DNA of 64,000 bases from Terrimonas sp. (GCF_003075435.1 NZ_QCZJ01000002.1:124001-188000), one strand, 5' to 3'; shown: positions 51,800-60,495, counted from the stretch's first letter. Program-made: numbers and translations. Notes: a model not told the origin generated them from the letters alone.

Positions 51800-53299
51800 A
51801 TGTTCAAAACAATATCATTTTCTTTAGAGGTACATTTAAAATTACTGTGCCGTAAATTGGCGGTGAGATATCGTACACGGCATACGCCCCGGTTGCTGTC
51901 TTCATCAACCAGCAACCATTTTAAATATGCCCTTTTTGTATCAATCTTTTTGTTAACCACGCTGTATATACAGGCGCAGGTTACCAATGTAAAAGTTGAC
52001 TTTAGCAAAGAGCTCGGCCCCATGAAAATGGAGCAGATGGCATTGGGGCAGGGAGGGCTTTCAGAAGAGCCTATGCTGGCAAGCCGGGTTACTGAAATAA
52101 GAGCGCTCCATCCCGGTATCATCCGGATTTTTGTAAGTGAATATTATGATGTTATTCCTGAGCCGGGTAAATATCATTTTGCAACACTCGACAGTACTGT
52201 TTCGAATATATTACAAACAGGCGCCAGGCCTTTTATGAGCTTTTGCCTGAAGCCCAAACAGTTTTTCCCGGTAGTAGATCACGATATCGTGGAGCCCAAT
52301 GACTATGCAGGCTGGGAACAGTTTGTATACGACGTGGTAAAACATTATGTAAATAAAGGTGCCGGCATTACCTACTGGGAAGTAGGCAATGAAGTGGATA
52401 TTGGTGAAGACGGTGGCACACCTTACCGCTTTAAGCCGGAAAGCTATGCACGTTATTATAAGCATACAGCAGCAGCGATTCTTCGTGCTGATCCTAATGC
52501 GAAAGTAGGAGGACCGGCATTGGCATATTATAAATCGCCTATCTTACCGGAATTGTTACGGGTTTGCTCAGCAGAGAAAATACCCTTGCATTTTGTTTCT
52601 TTTCATCATTACAATAATAGTCCCACTGTTATACGCGGACAGATTGAATATGTAAAAAATCTTGTGGCGCAGTATCCTGATATAAAAGCGGAAACGATCA
52701 TGAACGAGTGGAATGTGGATCTGTTCAAACCTATTCTTGATACGCGTTATCAGCCCTGTTATGTTGCCGAAACCATCTGGCAAATGAAAGATGCAGGTTT
52801 GGACTGGTCATGCTATTATCATATCCGTGACTGGTATGTTTCGTTTGAAACATTTTCAAGATTCTTTTCCCCTCACGGCACCGCGTTCATGACGAGGTGG
52901 TGGAACCGCCAGGCGCAGTTCAGCGGACTGTTTGATTACCAGAACCAGATCCGCCCGGCGTATTATACTTTTAAATTATTATCAAGACTGGCAGGAAACA
53001 AACTGGCGGTTACATCCAACAACGATAAAGTACATGGCTTTGCAGCGCATGATGCCAAAATGCTGATGCATAATATGATGCTGTGGAATTTTTCGGACAA
53101 GCCTGTAACCGTTAAAGTAGATCTTGTTGATCTTCCGAAAGATATGCAGGTACGTCATATTGTGCTGGATGCAACCGGGGCAGGATTGGAAGAAAATCAG
53201 CGCTTACGTCCAGATCCTTTTATTAAATTGAAGAAAGGTACGCAAACCATCAACCTGAAACTGGAGCCCTGGGGAGTGCATTACTGGTCGTTTGAGTAA
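51800..53299 (+). CDS. GH39-like glycoside hydrolase
   Basis: A TIM-barrel hydrolase of the GH39 type (beta-xylosidase or alpha-L-iduronidase relatives). Numbering from ATG 51800, the acid/base is E198 in ITYWEVGNEVD and the nucleophile probably E303 in IMNEWNVD; FVSFHHYNN lies between. The C-terminal beta domain ends in LEPWGVHYWSF. The signal peptide is FKYALFVSIFLLTTLYIQAQ at 41-60. It is preceded by 40 residues encoded in part by a repeat sequence, and no ATG lies nearer, so the true start is uncertain. Confidence 0.82.
   Translation: MFKTISFSLEVHLKLLCRKLAVRYRTRHTPRLLSSSTSNHFKYALFVSIFLLTTLYIQAQVTNVKVDFSKELGPMKMEQMALGQGGLSEEPMLASRVTEIRALHPGIIRIFVSEYYDVIPEPGKYHFATLDSTVSNILQTGARPFMSFCLKPKQFFPVVDHDIVEPNDYAGWEQFVYDVVKHYVNKGAGITYWEVGNEVDIGEDGGTPYRFKPESYARYYKHTAAAILRADPNAKVGGPALAYYKSPILPELLRVCSAEKIPLHFVSFHHYNNSPTVIRGQIEYVKNLVAQYPDIKAETIMNEWNVDLFKPILDTRYQPCYVAETIWQMKDAGLDWSCYYHIRDWYVSFETFSRFFSPHGTAFMTRWWNRQAQFSGLFDYQNQIRPAYYTFKLLSRLAGNKLAVTSNNDKVHGFAAHDAKMLMHNMMLWNFSDKPVTVKVDLVDLPKDMQVRHIVLDATGAGLEENQRLRPDPFIKLKKGTQTINLKLEPWGVHYWSFE
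51836..51915. repeat. Second, degenerate copy of the post-SusD repeat
   Basis: TTAAAATT, GGCGGTGAGATA and CACGGC in the same order and spacing as at 48781-48826, but the palindrome arms no longer pair. It overlaps the first 40 codons of the GH39-like frame. Confidence 0.5.
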
Positions 53300-53410
53300 G
53301 GGGCAATGGTCAATAGTGAATAGATGAATAGTGAATGGGCAATGGTGAATAATGAAGCTGATAGCTGACACCTGATAGCTGATAGCTCAAAGCCGATAGC
53401 CCAAAGCAAA
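53300..53410. repeat. Degenerate short tandem repeats
   Basis: A gap made of slipped copies of AATAGTGAAT/CAATGGTGAAT followed by GCTGATAGCT/CTGATAGCTGATAGC units and GCCGATAGCCC. Similar text in either orientation is at about 2100-2180 and 62135-62166. Confidence 0.7.
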
Positions 53411-53420
53411 AACAAGAATT

Positions 53421-54278
53421 ATGATCATAGACATACATACACATATTTTTGATGCCGCGCAGCATTTTGGTCCAAAGCTCAATGCAGACCTGGTGAGGTG
53501 TGGTGTTGATCCTGCTGTATGGGGCAATGTGGAAGAAAGGCATTTGGAAACAACAAAAGCGGCTGATGTAGCGGTAGTATTTGGTTTGCAGGCATCCGCC
53601 ACCGGCTGGAATATTCCCAATGAAGCGGTAGCCGCACATGTTGCAAAGGCACCGGAAAGATTATTGTTCTTTGCTTCTATTGATCCGCTGCAATCGGATT
53701 ATATGGAGGAACTCGAAAAATGCCACCGCCAATTCGGTGCCGTTGGCGTAAAGCTGGCGCCATTATACCAGAATGCGCATCCGCAGGATAAAAGATATTA
53801 TGATATATACCGGTATTGCCAGGCGAACGGATTACCAATATTATTTCATGCGGGTACCTCTTTTGTAAGTGGTACCCCGTTGGATTATTCCCGACCTGTG
53901 CACTTTGATGCGGTGGCGGTTGATTTTCCCGGACTGCGCATGGTGCTTGCACACCTGGGTCATCCCTGGGAAGGGGAGACCATCGCGGTGATACGCAGGC
54001 ATGCACATGTATATGCAGATATATCCGCGCTCTATTATCGCCCCTGGCAGTTTTATAATTCCATGCGGCTGTTGGTAGAGTATAAGGCGCAGCATAAAGT
54101 TTTGTTCGGTTCTGATTTTCCATTTACCACCACAGGTGATTCCATAAAAAATGTACGGGCATTGAATAGTATTACAGGTTCCAGTGGTTTGCCGGAAGTG
54201 CCTGCTGAAGTAATAGAAGAAATTATTCATCGCGACGCGTTGAGCTTGCTTAACCTGCCAAATCCTTTACAAAAGTGA
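53421..54278 (+). CDS. Amidohydrolase family 2 metal-dependent hydrolase
   Basis: 285 residues, cytoplasmic TIM barrel. Metal ligands are visible as DIHTHIFD (HxH at 6-8), FHAGTS, LAHLGHPW and the final Asp in FGSDFPF. The family (PF04909) contains sugar lactonases (such as fucono- or rhamnono-lactonase) and decarboxylases. Given the neighbours, hydrolysis of an aldonolactone is a reasonable guess. Its last 4 nt overlap the GTG start of the dehydrogenase gene. Confidence 0.85.
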   Translation: MIIDIHTHIFDAAQHFGPKLNADLVRCGVDPAVWGNVEERHLETTKAADVAVVFGLQASATGWNIPNEAVAAHVAKAPERLLFFASIDPLQSDYMEELEKCHRQFGAVGVKLAPLYQNAHPQDKRYYDIYRYCQANGLPILFHAGTSFVSGTPLDYSRPVHFDAVAVDFPGLRMVLAHLGHPWEGETIAVIRRHAHVYADISALYYRPWQFYNSMRLLVEYKAQHKVLFGSDFPFTTTGDSIKNVRALNSITGSSGLPEVPAEVIEEIIHRDALSLLNLPNPLQK

Positions 54279-55270
54279 GCAATCTTCCACCATATATGCA
54301 GGTACTGCAGTTGCAGGGAATAGAACAACTGGTTCAGGTAACATTACCTGTGCCGGTACCTGCCGGTGATGAAGTGCTGATACAAACAAAGGCTGCTACA
54401 ATATGTACCTCTGATCTGCACGATATCAGGAGCAATCCTTTTGGAATACAGTATCCGCGTGTGATGGGACATGAAGGGGCAGGCATAATTGTGCAGTGTG
54501 GCACTGATGTTAAGAATTTAAAACCAGGAGACTGCGTTGCGGCTCATCCTGTTGTTCCCTGTGGGGTTTGTGAGGAATGTATGCGCGGTTTGCAACATTT
54601 GTGCTCACGCATGGGGCATTCCGGTATAGACCGCGACGGCTGCTTTGCGGAATATTTTGTGCAGCGGGCAGACAGGGTAAGGAAAATTCCTGCTGATATT
54701 TCTTTTGCTACCGGGGCGTTGTTGGAACCGGTATCTGTTTGCCTCGAAGCGGTATACCGTGCCGGTAATATTAAAGGTAAAACCGTGCTTATTGTGGGTG
54801 ACGGGCCTTTTGGAAATATCATTGCGCGGCTTGCCCGAAAGCAGGGCGCCGGTCGTGTGATGGTATATGGGCGGACACCGTTCCGGCTGGGGATGATACC
54901 GGGAGCAGAAATACTGGATGCTGTTCCGGAAAGATCGGTTGATGTGGCTATTCTCGCTGTTGGTAATGCGGAAGCAGCAGGGAGTTGTATCAAAGCATTA
55001 CGTCCCCGCGGCAGGATGGTGGTATTCAGCGCGGCGCATCAGCCAGTTTTAGTGGACCTGTTCAGCGTGCATGTGCTGGAGCTGGAAATAGCGGGCGCTT
55101 GCAATGATGAAGATAAAATAGATGAAGCATTGGCGTGCCTTGGTGACAGATCACTGGCATTGGAAAATATAGTGACGCACCAAGTGCCATTTAACGATTG
55201 GAAAGAAGCATTTGATCTTGCCCGTAACGGACATGACCAGGCGTTGAAAGTAGCGTTGGTTTTTGAGTGA
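54275..55270 (+). CDS. Zinc-dependent alcohol/sugar dehydrogenase (MDR family)
   Basis: 331 residues from a GTG start that overlaps the previous stop. Catalytic-zinc residues occur in ATICTSDLHD and GHEGAG; the structural zinc loop reads VPCGVCEECMRGLQHLC. The NAD(P) Rossmann motif is VLIVGDGPFGNII. It resembles sorbitol or threonine dehydrogenases. In this operon it probably oxidises the imported sugar or a derivative. Confidence 0.9.
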   Translation: MSNLPPYMQVLQLQGIEQLVQVTLPVPVPAGDEVLIQTKAATICTSDLHDIRSNPFGIQYPRVMGHEGAGIIVQCGTDVKNLKPGDCVAAHPVVPCGVCEECMRGLQHLCSRMGHSGIDRDGCFAEYFVQRADRVRKIPADISFATGALLEPVSVCLEAVYRAGNIKGKTVLIVGDGPFGNIIARLARKQGAGRVMVYGRTPFRLGMIPGAEILDAVPERSVDVAILAVGNAEAAGSCIKALRPRGRMVVFSAAHQPVLVDLFSVHVLELEIAGACNDEDKIDEALACLGDRSLALENIVTHQVPFNDWKEAFDLARNGHDQALKVALVFE

Positions 55271-55274
55271 TGGC

Positions 55275-55324
55275 ATCGCCAGAGGCGATAAGACAAGGGT
55301 GCTAAGCGAAGACGCTTAGCACAG
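55275..55324. repeat. Flanking palindromic repeat, left copy
   Basis: Two small palindromes in tandem: ATCGCC-AGA-GGCGAT (55275-55289) and GTGCTAAGCG-AAGA-CGCTTAGCAC (55299-55322). A second copy in the same orientation is at 56152-56221, on the other side of the tandem block. Confidence 0.85.
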
Positions 55325-55377
55325 CGTAATGTTTGAGTGATGGATTTTCCTACAGGTGGGTGTCGCCACCCGCCTAT

Positions 55378-55416
55378 CCTCTTTCGTGGTTCGTGTCTCA
55401 CGAACCACGAAAGAGG
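55378..55416. repeat. Perfect 18-bp palindrome
   Basis: CCTCTTTCGTGGTTCGTG, loop TCT, and the exact reverse complement. Its core GTGGTTCGTG/CACGAACCAC recurs around an AGA loop at about 56045-56067 within the third repeat unit. Confidence 0.85.
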
Positions 55417-55448
55417 TGGTTGAGTATTGGGATATTTTGTTTTTGTGC

Positions 55449-56135
55449 TGCCGATAAAAGCTAAACCCACTTACCGTCACTGCGATACCGCCCGCATGAA
55501 GATCTGAGTTAAAAGAATGTAGCGGCGGGAGAAGCAGCCTTCGTGTTTGGACAAGGCCGTAGATTGCGAGGATTGCTTCGCCGCGAAACGGGTTGAGATT
55601 TGATAATTGTTGAGGCGGCTCGCAAAGACGGGCGAGGGGTTGAGTAATGACATACTTTGTTTTAGTGCTGCCGGTAAAAGCTAAACCCACTTACCGTCAC
55701 TGCGATACCGCCCGCACGAAGATTTGAGTTAAAAGAATGTAGCGGCGGGAGCCTGCCCGCCGAGGTGGGAAGCAGCCTTCGTGTTTGGACAAGGCCGTAG
55801 ATTGCGAGGATTGCTTCGCCGCGAAACGGGTTGAGATTTGATAATTGTTGAGGCGGCTCGCAAAGACGGGCGAGGGGTTGAGTAATGACATACTTTGTTT
55901 TAGTGCTGCCGGTAAAAGCTAAACCCACTTACCGTCACTGCGATACCGCCCGCATGAAGATCTGAGTTGAATGAATATTGCGGCGGGAGAAGCAGTCTTC
56001 GTATGTGGGCAAGGCGGCAGACTGTAGGAATGACTTCTGGTGAGTGGTTCGTGAGACACGAACCACGGCAAAGGAGATTGCTTCGCCGCATATCATTCAT
56101 AATATTTTGAGTTGATGCGGCGGCTCGCAATGACG
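55449..56135. repeat. Tandem composite repeat, two near-identical units and one diverged
   Basis: Unit 1 (55449-55668, about 220 nt) and unit 2 (55669-55906, 238 nt) differ by about three substitutions and one 18-nt insertion. Unit 3 (55907-56135) matches for the first 55 nt and then diverges. Each contains TAAACCCACTTACCGTCACT near its start and a pair GATTGCTTCGCCGC ... GCGGCTCGCAA, the shape of dispersed GTCATTGCGAG/GAAGCAATC palindromes known from many bacteria. Open frames on the minus strand repeat with the units and are not genes. Confidence 0.85.
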
Positions 56136-56151
56136 GAACCAGGTTGATAAA

Positions 56152-56221
56152 ATCGCCGGAGGCGATAAGACAAACGTGCTAAGCGAACCTGCCTGACGGC
56201 AGTCAGGGACGCTTAGCACAG
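56152..56221. repeat. Flanking palindromic repeat, right copy with nested insert
   Basis: ATCGCC-GGA-GGCGAT and GTGCTAAGCG ... CGCTTAGCAC as in the left copy, but the loop carries an extra 20 nt, CCTGCCTGACGGCAGTCAGG, itself a near-palindrome. Confidence 0.85.
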
Positions 56222-56252
56222 CAAAAAGGCGAATAAAAACTAAACTAAACGC

Positions 56253-57404
56253 ATGAAGATAACCAACGTAGAAGCATTTATCCTTCAGTCGCCGTTTGAA
56301 ATAACCAACCCGGCGGGAAGTGAAGAGGCGCGTGGCGTAAAGCACTGCCTGCTGATAAAGGTAAGCACGGATGAAGGCATTACCGGCTGGTCGGATGTGG
56401 AAACCTCTCCGCATGTAGGCGAGGCCGTTGTAAACGCGCCTGAAAGTGGCGCGGGCATGTTTGAAGGATTAAGAGAACTGGCAATAGGCGAAGATCCTTT
56501 TGAAGTAGAGCGCCTTTGGGATAAGATATACAGAGGTACCATTTATTTTGGAAGAAGAGGCGCCGCGATGCAGGTATTATCCGGCTTTGATATTGCCTGT
56601 CATGATATTATCGGTAAAGCCATCAATCGCCCGGTACATAAAATATTAGGCGGCGCCAGAAGAGATAAGGTTCAGGCCTATGCTTCCACACTTTTCCGTC
56701 CTACCACAGATGCGATCAGGCATGCCTGTGAGTTTTATATGCAGCGCGGGTTCAAAGCGGTGAAATTCGGGTGGGGTGTGTTCGGACAGGATATTAAGCA
56801 GGATGTTCAACTGGTGGAAACCGCGAGAAAAACATTGGGACCTGATATTGCCCTGATGGTAGACCCGGGATGGATGGTGAAACGCAGCGCCTATGATGCG
56901 ATAGCGCTTTGTCGCTTGCTGGAGCCTTATAATATTTACTGGCTCGAAGATTTTCTTCACCCGGAATTGTACCCGGGATACCGTAAGGTAAAGGAAGCCG
57001 GTGTAAAAACACGTATTGCTGCCGGGGAGCAGGAAGCAACGGCATGGGGATTCCGGCAGCTGATAACAGAAGGTGGGGTAGATGTGGTACAGCCTGATCT
57101 CTCGAGATGTGGTGGGTTTACCCAGGCAAGAAAGATCATGTGGGAAGCAGAATATGCAGGTGTAGATGTTTGTCCGCATGCCTGGCTTACCGATCTGCTC
57201 ACTGCTGCAAGCCTTCACCTGAATGCAGTATTGCCGAAATCATTATTCCTGGAATACAATGTAAGCGATAACCCGATGTTGCGGGAGATCATCCGTAACC
57301 CTGTTCAACTGGATGCGGATGGCTATATACAGGTGCCGCAGGGCGCGGGTTTAGGAATTGATATTGATGAAAAGGCTGTAAAACGATTCTGTGTAAACTT
57401 ATAG
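56253..57404 (+). CDS. Enolase-superfamily (mandelate racemase/muconate lactonizing) dehydratase
   Basis: 383 residues. N-terminal capping domain (MKITNVEAFILQSPF) and barrel with the metal ligands in ALMVDPGWM, YWLEDFLHPE and AAGEQEA. The base candidates are the lysine in FKAVKFGWG and the His/Asp pair in DVCPHAWLTD with VVQPDLSRCGG. Most members with this set dehydrate acid sugars (aldonates or uronates) to 2-keto-3-deoxy acids. The exact sugar cannot be read from sequence. It begins after the repeat block but continues the operon direction. Confidence 0.88.
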   Translation: MKITNVEAFILQSPFEITNPAGSEEARGVKHCLLIKVSTDEGITGWSDVETSPHVGEAVVNAPESGAGMFEGLRELAIGEDPFEVERLWDKIYRGTIYFGRRGAAMQVLSGFDIACHDIIGKAINRPVHKILGGARRDKVQAYASTLFRPTTDAIRHACEFYMQRGFKAVKFGWGVFGQDIKQDVQLVETARKTLGPDIALMVDPGWMVKRSAYDAIALCRLLEPYNIYWLEDFLHPELYPGYRKVKEAGVKTRIAAGEQEATAWGFRQLITEGGVDVVQPDLSRCGGFTQARKIMWEAEYAGVDVCPHAWLTDLLTAASLHLNAVLPKSLFLEYNVSDNPMLREIIRNPVQLDADGYIQVPQGAGLGIDIDEKAVKRFCVNL

Positions 57405-57413
57405 ACAACAGCA

Positions 57414-58199
57414 ATGAAAGAAATACTCGATCATACACTGCAATCTTCTGAAGCTGCCTTATGGTGGCTGGGGCAGGCAGGCTATATTATAAAGTCATCA
57501 GGGCAGGTGGTTGTGATTGACCCCTACCTATCAGATAGTGCGAATGGTGGTGTGCCCGGCTTTTCACGCGCCGTTCCTGTCCCGTTGCAGCCGGAAGAGC
57601 TGAAAGCGGATATTTATATCGTTACACACGATCACCTGGATCATCTTGACCCGGAGACAATCGGTGGCTACCGGTATAAGAATAATACTACGTTTATCGC
57701 GCCCCGGCTGGCCGCAAAAAAACTGCATAGCCTTGGCATACCTGCCGGCAATATGCTGGTAGTGAATGCCGGTGACAATGTAACGGTTAACTCAATTACT
57801 GTAACAGGTGTTTTTGCTTTGCCTACCGGAAAAGATGTGATAGATACAACGGGATACCTTATTCAGTTTCCTAACGGAAGAACGGTTTATCATACCAGTG
57901 ATACACAGTTTCATCCAATTGTACTGGAAGCCGCACCTTCCAATCCGGATATAATGCTTGTTCCGATAAACGGCAAATGGAAGAATACCAATGCGGAAGA
58001 AGCAGCGCTGTTTGCAAAGGCTGTTCAGCCGCGGTATGTAATGCCGAATCATTATGATATGATGCCGCTGAACGCTGAGAATCCGGAAGTGTTTGCCTGG
58101 TTCTGTGAGCATCATGATTTGCCGGGCAAATGTATTATCCAGGAGCATTACCATCCTTTTACCTGGAAAGAAGTAAACGATTCATCAAATAATAATTAA
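57414..58199 (+). CDS. UlaG-like metallo-beta-lactamase-fold hydrolase
   Basis: 261 residues. The metal motif HxHxDH reads VTHDHLDHLD near residues 64-73; further ligands are in YHTSDTQFHP and MPNHYDMMP. UlaG (L-ascorbate 6-phosphate lactonase) relatives start with the same TLWWLGQAGY-like sequence and contain DPYLSDSANGG. A lactonase role next to a sugar dehydrogenase and dehydratase is likely but unproven. It starts 9 nt after the dehydratase gene. Confidence 0.85.
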   Translation: MKEILDHTLQSSEAALWWLGQAGYIIKSSGQVVVIDPYLSDSANGGVPGFSRAVPVPLQPEELKADIYIVTHDHLDHLDPETIGGYRYKNNTTFIAPRLAAKKLHSLGIPAGNMLVVNAGDNVTVNSITVTGVFALPTGKDVIDTTGYLIQFPNGRTVYHTSDTQFHPIVLEAAPSNPDIMLVPINGKWKNTNAEEAALFAKAVQPRYVMPNHYDMMPLNAENPEVFAWFCEHHDLPGKCIIQEHYHPFTWKEVNDSSNNN

Positions 58200-58227
58200 A
58201 AATTAAAAGACAAATAAATCAGTTGCT

Positions 58228-58911
58228 ATGGTAACAAATTTTATGTTAGCAGATGACAAAGAAAAATTCAAGTGGATAAAAGAACACCTGTATGTAGCGA
58301 TCGTGTGTGATGTACTGGATATACTCGGATATCGCAACCAGGCAATGCACCAGCGCCTGCGCCCGCTGGATGCTGATAATTGTACTATTGTCGGTAGGGC
58401 CAGAACCTATCGCTGGATGGAAACCGATTATGTGGAAGAAGAAGATCCTTATGGATTGGAGATTGAAGCAGTAGATTCAATCAGGGAAGGAGATGTAGTG
58501 GTACATTCCACCGATTTCGCCGGAACCAATGCTCCCTGGGGTGAGCTCATGAGCACGATTGCCAAACGCAATGGCGCTACGGGTTGCATCTGCGATAGCA
58601 TGATCAGGGATTGTAAAAGGATCATTGAAATGAAATTTCCCATATTTTACGGCGGCATTCGGCCGCTGGACAGTCTTGGCCGTGGACGTGTGATGGCATA
58701 CGATGTGCCCATCCGTTGCGGGGATGTAGTGGTAAAGCCCGGTGAATTGATCTTTGCGGATTTCGATGGGGTGGTAGTGGTACCGAGAGAGGTAGAGGAT
58801 AAGGTATTGGAGATGGCACATGAAAAAGTGTCTAAAGAAAATGCATCACGCAGGGATCTTTTAAATGGAGATTCTCTTCGGGTGGTATATGATCGTTATG
58901 GTGTACTTTAA
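58228..58911 (+). CDS. RraA-like protein, possible class II aldolase/decarboxylase
   Basis: 227 residues with the RraA fold. The active-site pattern GELMSTIAKRNGATG then CICDSMIRDCKRI gives the conserved Gly-Glu and Arg-Asp of HMG/CHA-type pyruvate aldolases, which also differ from true RNase E regulators (absent here as a role). In a sugar-acid operon the expected activity is retro-aldol cleavage of a 2-keto-3-deoxy acid into pyruvate and an aldehyde. This function is inferred. Confidence 0.85.
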   Translation: MVTNFMLADDKEKFKWIKEHLYVAIVCDVLDILGYRNQAMHQRLRPLDADNCTIVGRARTYRWMETDYVEEEDPYGLEIEAVDSIREGDVVVHSTDFAGTNAPWGELMSTIAKRNGATGCICDSMIRDCKRIIEMKFPIFYGGIRPLDSLGRGRVMAYDVPIRCGDVVVKPGELIFADFDGVVVVPREVEDKVLEMAHEKVSKENASRRDLLNGDSLRVVYDRYGVL

Positions 58912-58926
58912 CAGGTTTAAGCTTAT

Positions 58927-59634
58927 ATGAATATAATTTGCGTGGTTGCTCATCCGGATGACATGGAAATATTGTGTGGGGGTACGCTTGCCCGTTATGC
59001 ACAATCAGGGCATACCGTTACCATAGCTGTTTTTACCGATGGCAGCATGGGCGATGCTGTTATTAAACCAGCGGAGCTGAAGGGAATAAGAGAAAAAGAA
59101 GCACATGCTGCAGCTGGCATCATCGGCGCGAAAGTGATATGGGGAGATATAGTGGACGAGCATGTTTTTCCCGATGCGGCACAAAGACTACGCATGATCG
59201 ATATTTTGCGGGAAGCAGATCCTGATGTGATCTTCACACATTCCCCCAACGACTATCACCCTGATCACCGGTATGTGGGTCAACTGGTTTTTGATGCCTA
59301 TTTTCAAAAAGGATTACCGCATATACCCGGTCAGCAAAAACCGGCATGCAGGTTTGGTCAGGCACAGGTATATTATATGGATAACCTGGGCGGTATTGGT
59401 TTTTCACCCACAGAATATGTAAATATTACAGAGACATTTGAAATAAAAAAGCAAATGCTTTCCTGTCATAAAAGCCAGTTCGAAGCAATGAAAGACCTGG
59501 CAGATACCAACCTCCTCGATATGATAGAAGTGCAGGCCCGTTTCAGGGGAATGGCTGCCGGTTGTCGCTATGCTGAAGGATTTACCCGGCTCGATGCATT
59601 TCAGCGCGGGCTTACAAGCAGGATACTCCCATGA
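58927..59634 (+). CDS. PIG-L family deacetylase, cytoplasmic
   Basis: 235 residues without a signal. Zinc motif AHPDDME at residues 8-14 and HPDH in HSPNDYHPDHRYVG. It resembles BshB-like and GlcNAc-deacetylating enzymes. The stop overlaps the next ATG (ATGA). Its presence hints that the imported compound or an intermediate carries an N- or O-acetyl group. Confidence 0.9.
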   Translation: MNIICVVAHPDDMEILCGGTLARYAQSGHTVTIAVFTDGSMGDAVIKPAELKGIREKEAHAAAGIIGAKVIWGDIVDEHVFPDAAQRLRMIDILREADPDVIFTHSPNDYHPDHRYVGQLVFDAYFQKGLPHIPGQQKPACRFGQAQVYYMDNLGGIGFSPTEYVNITETFEIKKQMLSCHKSQFEAMKDLADTNLLDMIEVQARFRGMAAGCRYAEGFTRLDAFQRGLTSRILP

Positions 59635-60419
59635 ATGTAAGCTTTGAAAAATGGAAACACTGGAATGCAGTAACCTGTACCGTTGGTCAAAATACTATGG
59701 TGATCGGCATTTCCGCAGGGCCGCGAATATTGGCATTGCGTTATAATGACGGGGGGAATATTTTGTATGAAGATCATACGGGTTTCGGGGTAGGAGCGTG
59801 GCAAATGCATGGGGGGCACAGGTTTACAATTGCCCCGGAAAATGATGATAGCTATCATCCCGATAATGACCCCTGCGAAGTTACCATAGAAGATACAGCC
59901 ATTCATATCACCGCAAAGCAAAGGTTAAACGGTTTGGCGCTTTCTCTTGTGATCAATGCATCTCCGCAGGGAGGGTTTTATGTTGATCATCTTCTTGTAA
60001 ACAAGGGTTCAACGGATTGGGAAGGCGCTTTATGGGCGATAACCTGTATTCCCCGTTCTCATGTATTATCAGGTTCGTGTACAACAAATACCATCAGTTT
60101 TTGGCCGGGCACCGATGCTTCAAAGTGGAAGCATGCCGATGGTCGGGTAACAGTGGAAGATGGTTATTTCAGGGGGAAAGCCGGCTGGTATAGTGCCGCT
60201 CCCGAACTTACAGCAATCAGCCATGAAGGAAGGCTCACCATTACCAGCCCGGATAAAACTGTTCCGGAATTATGCGTGGATAATGGCTCAAATGTAGAAA
60301 TGTTTGTTTGTGCCGGTTGGGCGGAACTGGAAACGCTCAGCAAAAAATATATTGTGAAGCCGGGTGGTTCGGTAGCGCACCGGCAGCACTGGCAATTCAT
60401 TACCCGGGAACGCTATTAG
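59631..60419 (+). CDS. DUF4380-like protein (aldose-epimerase-like fold)
   Basis: 262 residues, soluble beta-sandwich pattern. GISAGPRILALRYNDGGNILYED and QMHGGHRFTIAPENDDSY are typical of the DUF4380 group, related in shape to galactose mutarotases. No catalytic residues were assigned with confidence. It may act on the ring form of the sugar. It overlaps the PIG-L gene by 4 nt. Confidence 0.7.
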   Translation: MNVSFEKWKHWNAVTCTVGQNTMVIGISAGPRILALRYNDGGNILYEDHTGFGVGAWQMHGGHRFTIAPENDDSYHPDNDPCEVTIEDTAIHITAKQRLNGLALSLVINASPQGGFYVDHLLVNKGSTDWEGALWAITCIPRSHVLSGSCTTNTISFWPGTDASKWKHADGRVTVEDGYFRGKAGWYSAAPELTAISHEGRLTITSPDKTVPELCVDNGSNVEMFVCAGWAELETLSKKYIVKPGGSVAHRQHWQFITRERY

Positions 60420-60428
60420 TTTTTATAC

Positions 60429-60495
60429 GTAACCATTAAGGCATTAAGAAAATTAAGTAAAAGCCTTAATATACCTTAACTTCTTAATGGTTTAC
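60429..60495. repeat. Inverted repeat before the symporter gene
   Basis: Outer arms GTAACCATTAAG and CTTAATGGTTTAC (one bulged T), with inner ATTAAG/CTTAA copies. AT-rich palindrome in the 93-nt gap before the symporter. Confidence 0.65.

Noticed and set aside
55316-56130. Reverse frames sharing the start MGLAFTGSTKTKY
   Set aside because: They repeat because the DNA units repeat; frames break at unit differences and show no protein-level constraint.
55449-56135. CRISPR array
   Set aside because: Units are over 200 nt and nearly identical throughout, with no short-repeat/unique-spacer pattern and no cas genes.
56646-57218. Reverse frame of 190 codons opposite the enolase-superfamily gene
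   Set aside because: Shadow of a frame with complete metal-ligand motifs.
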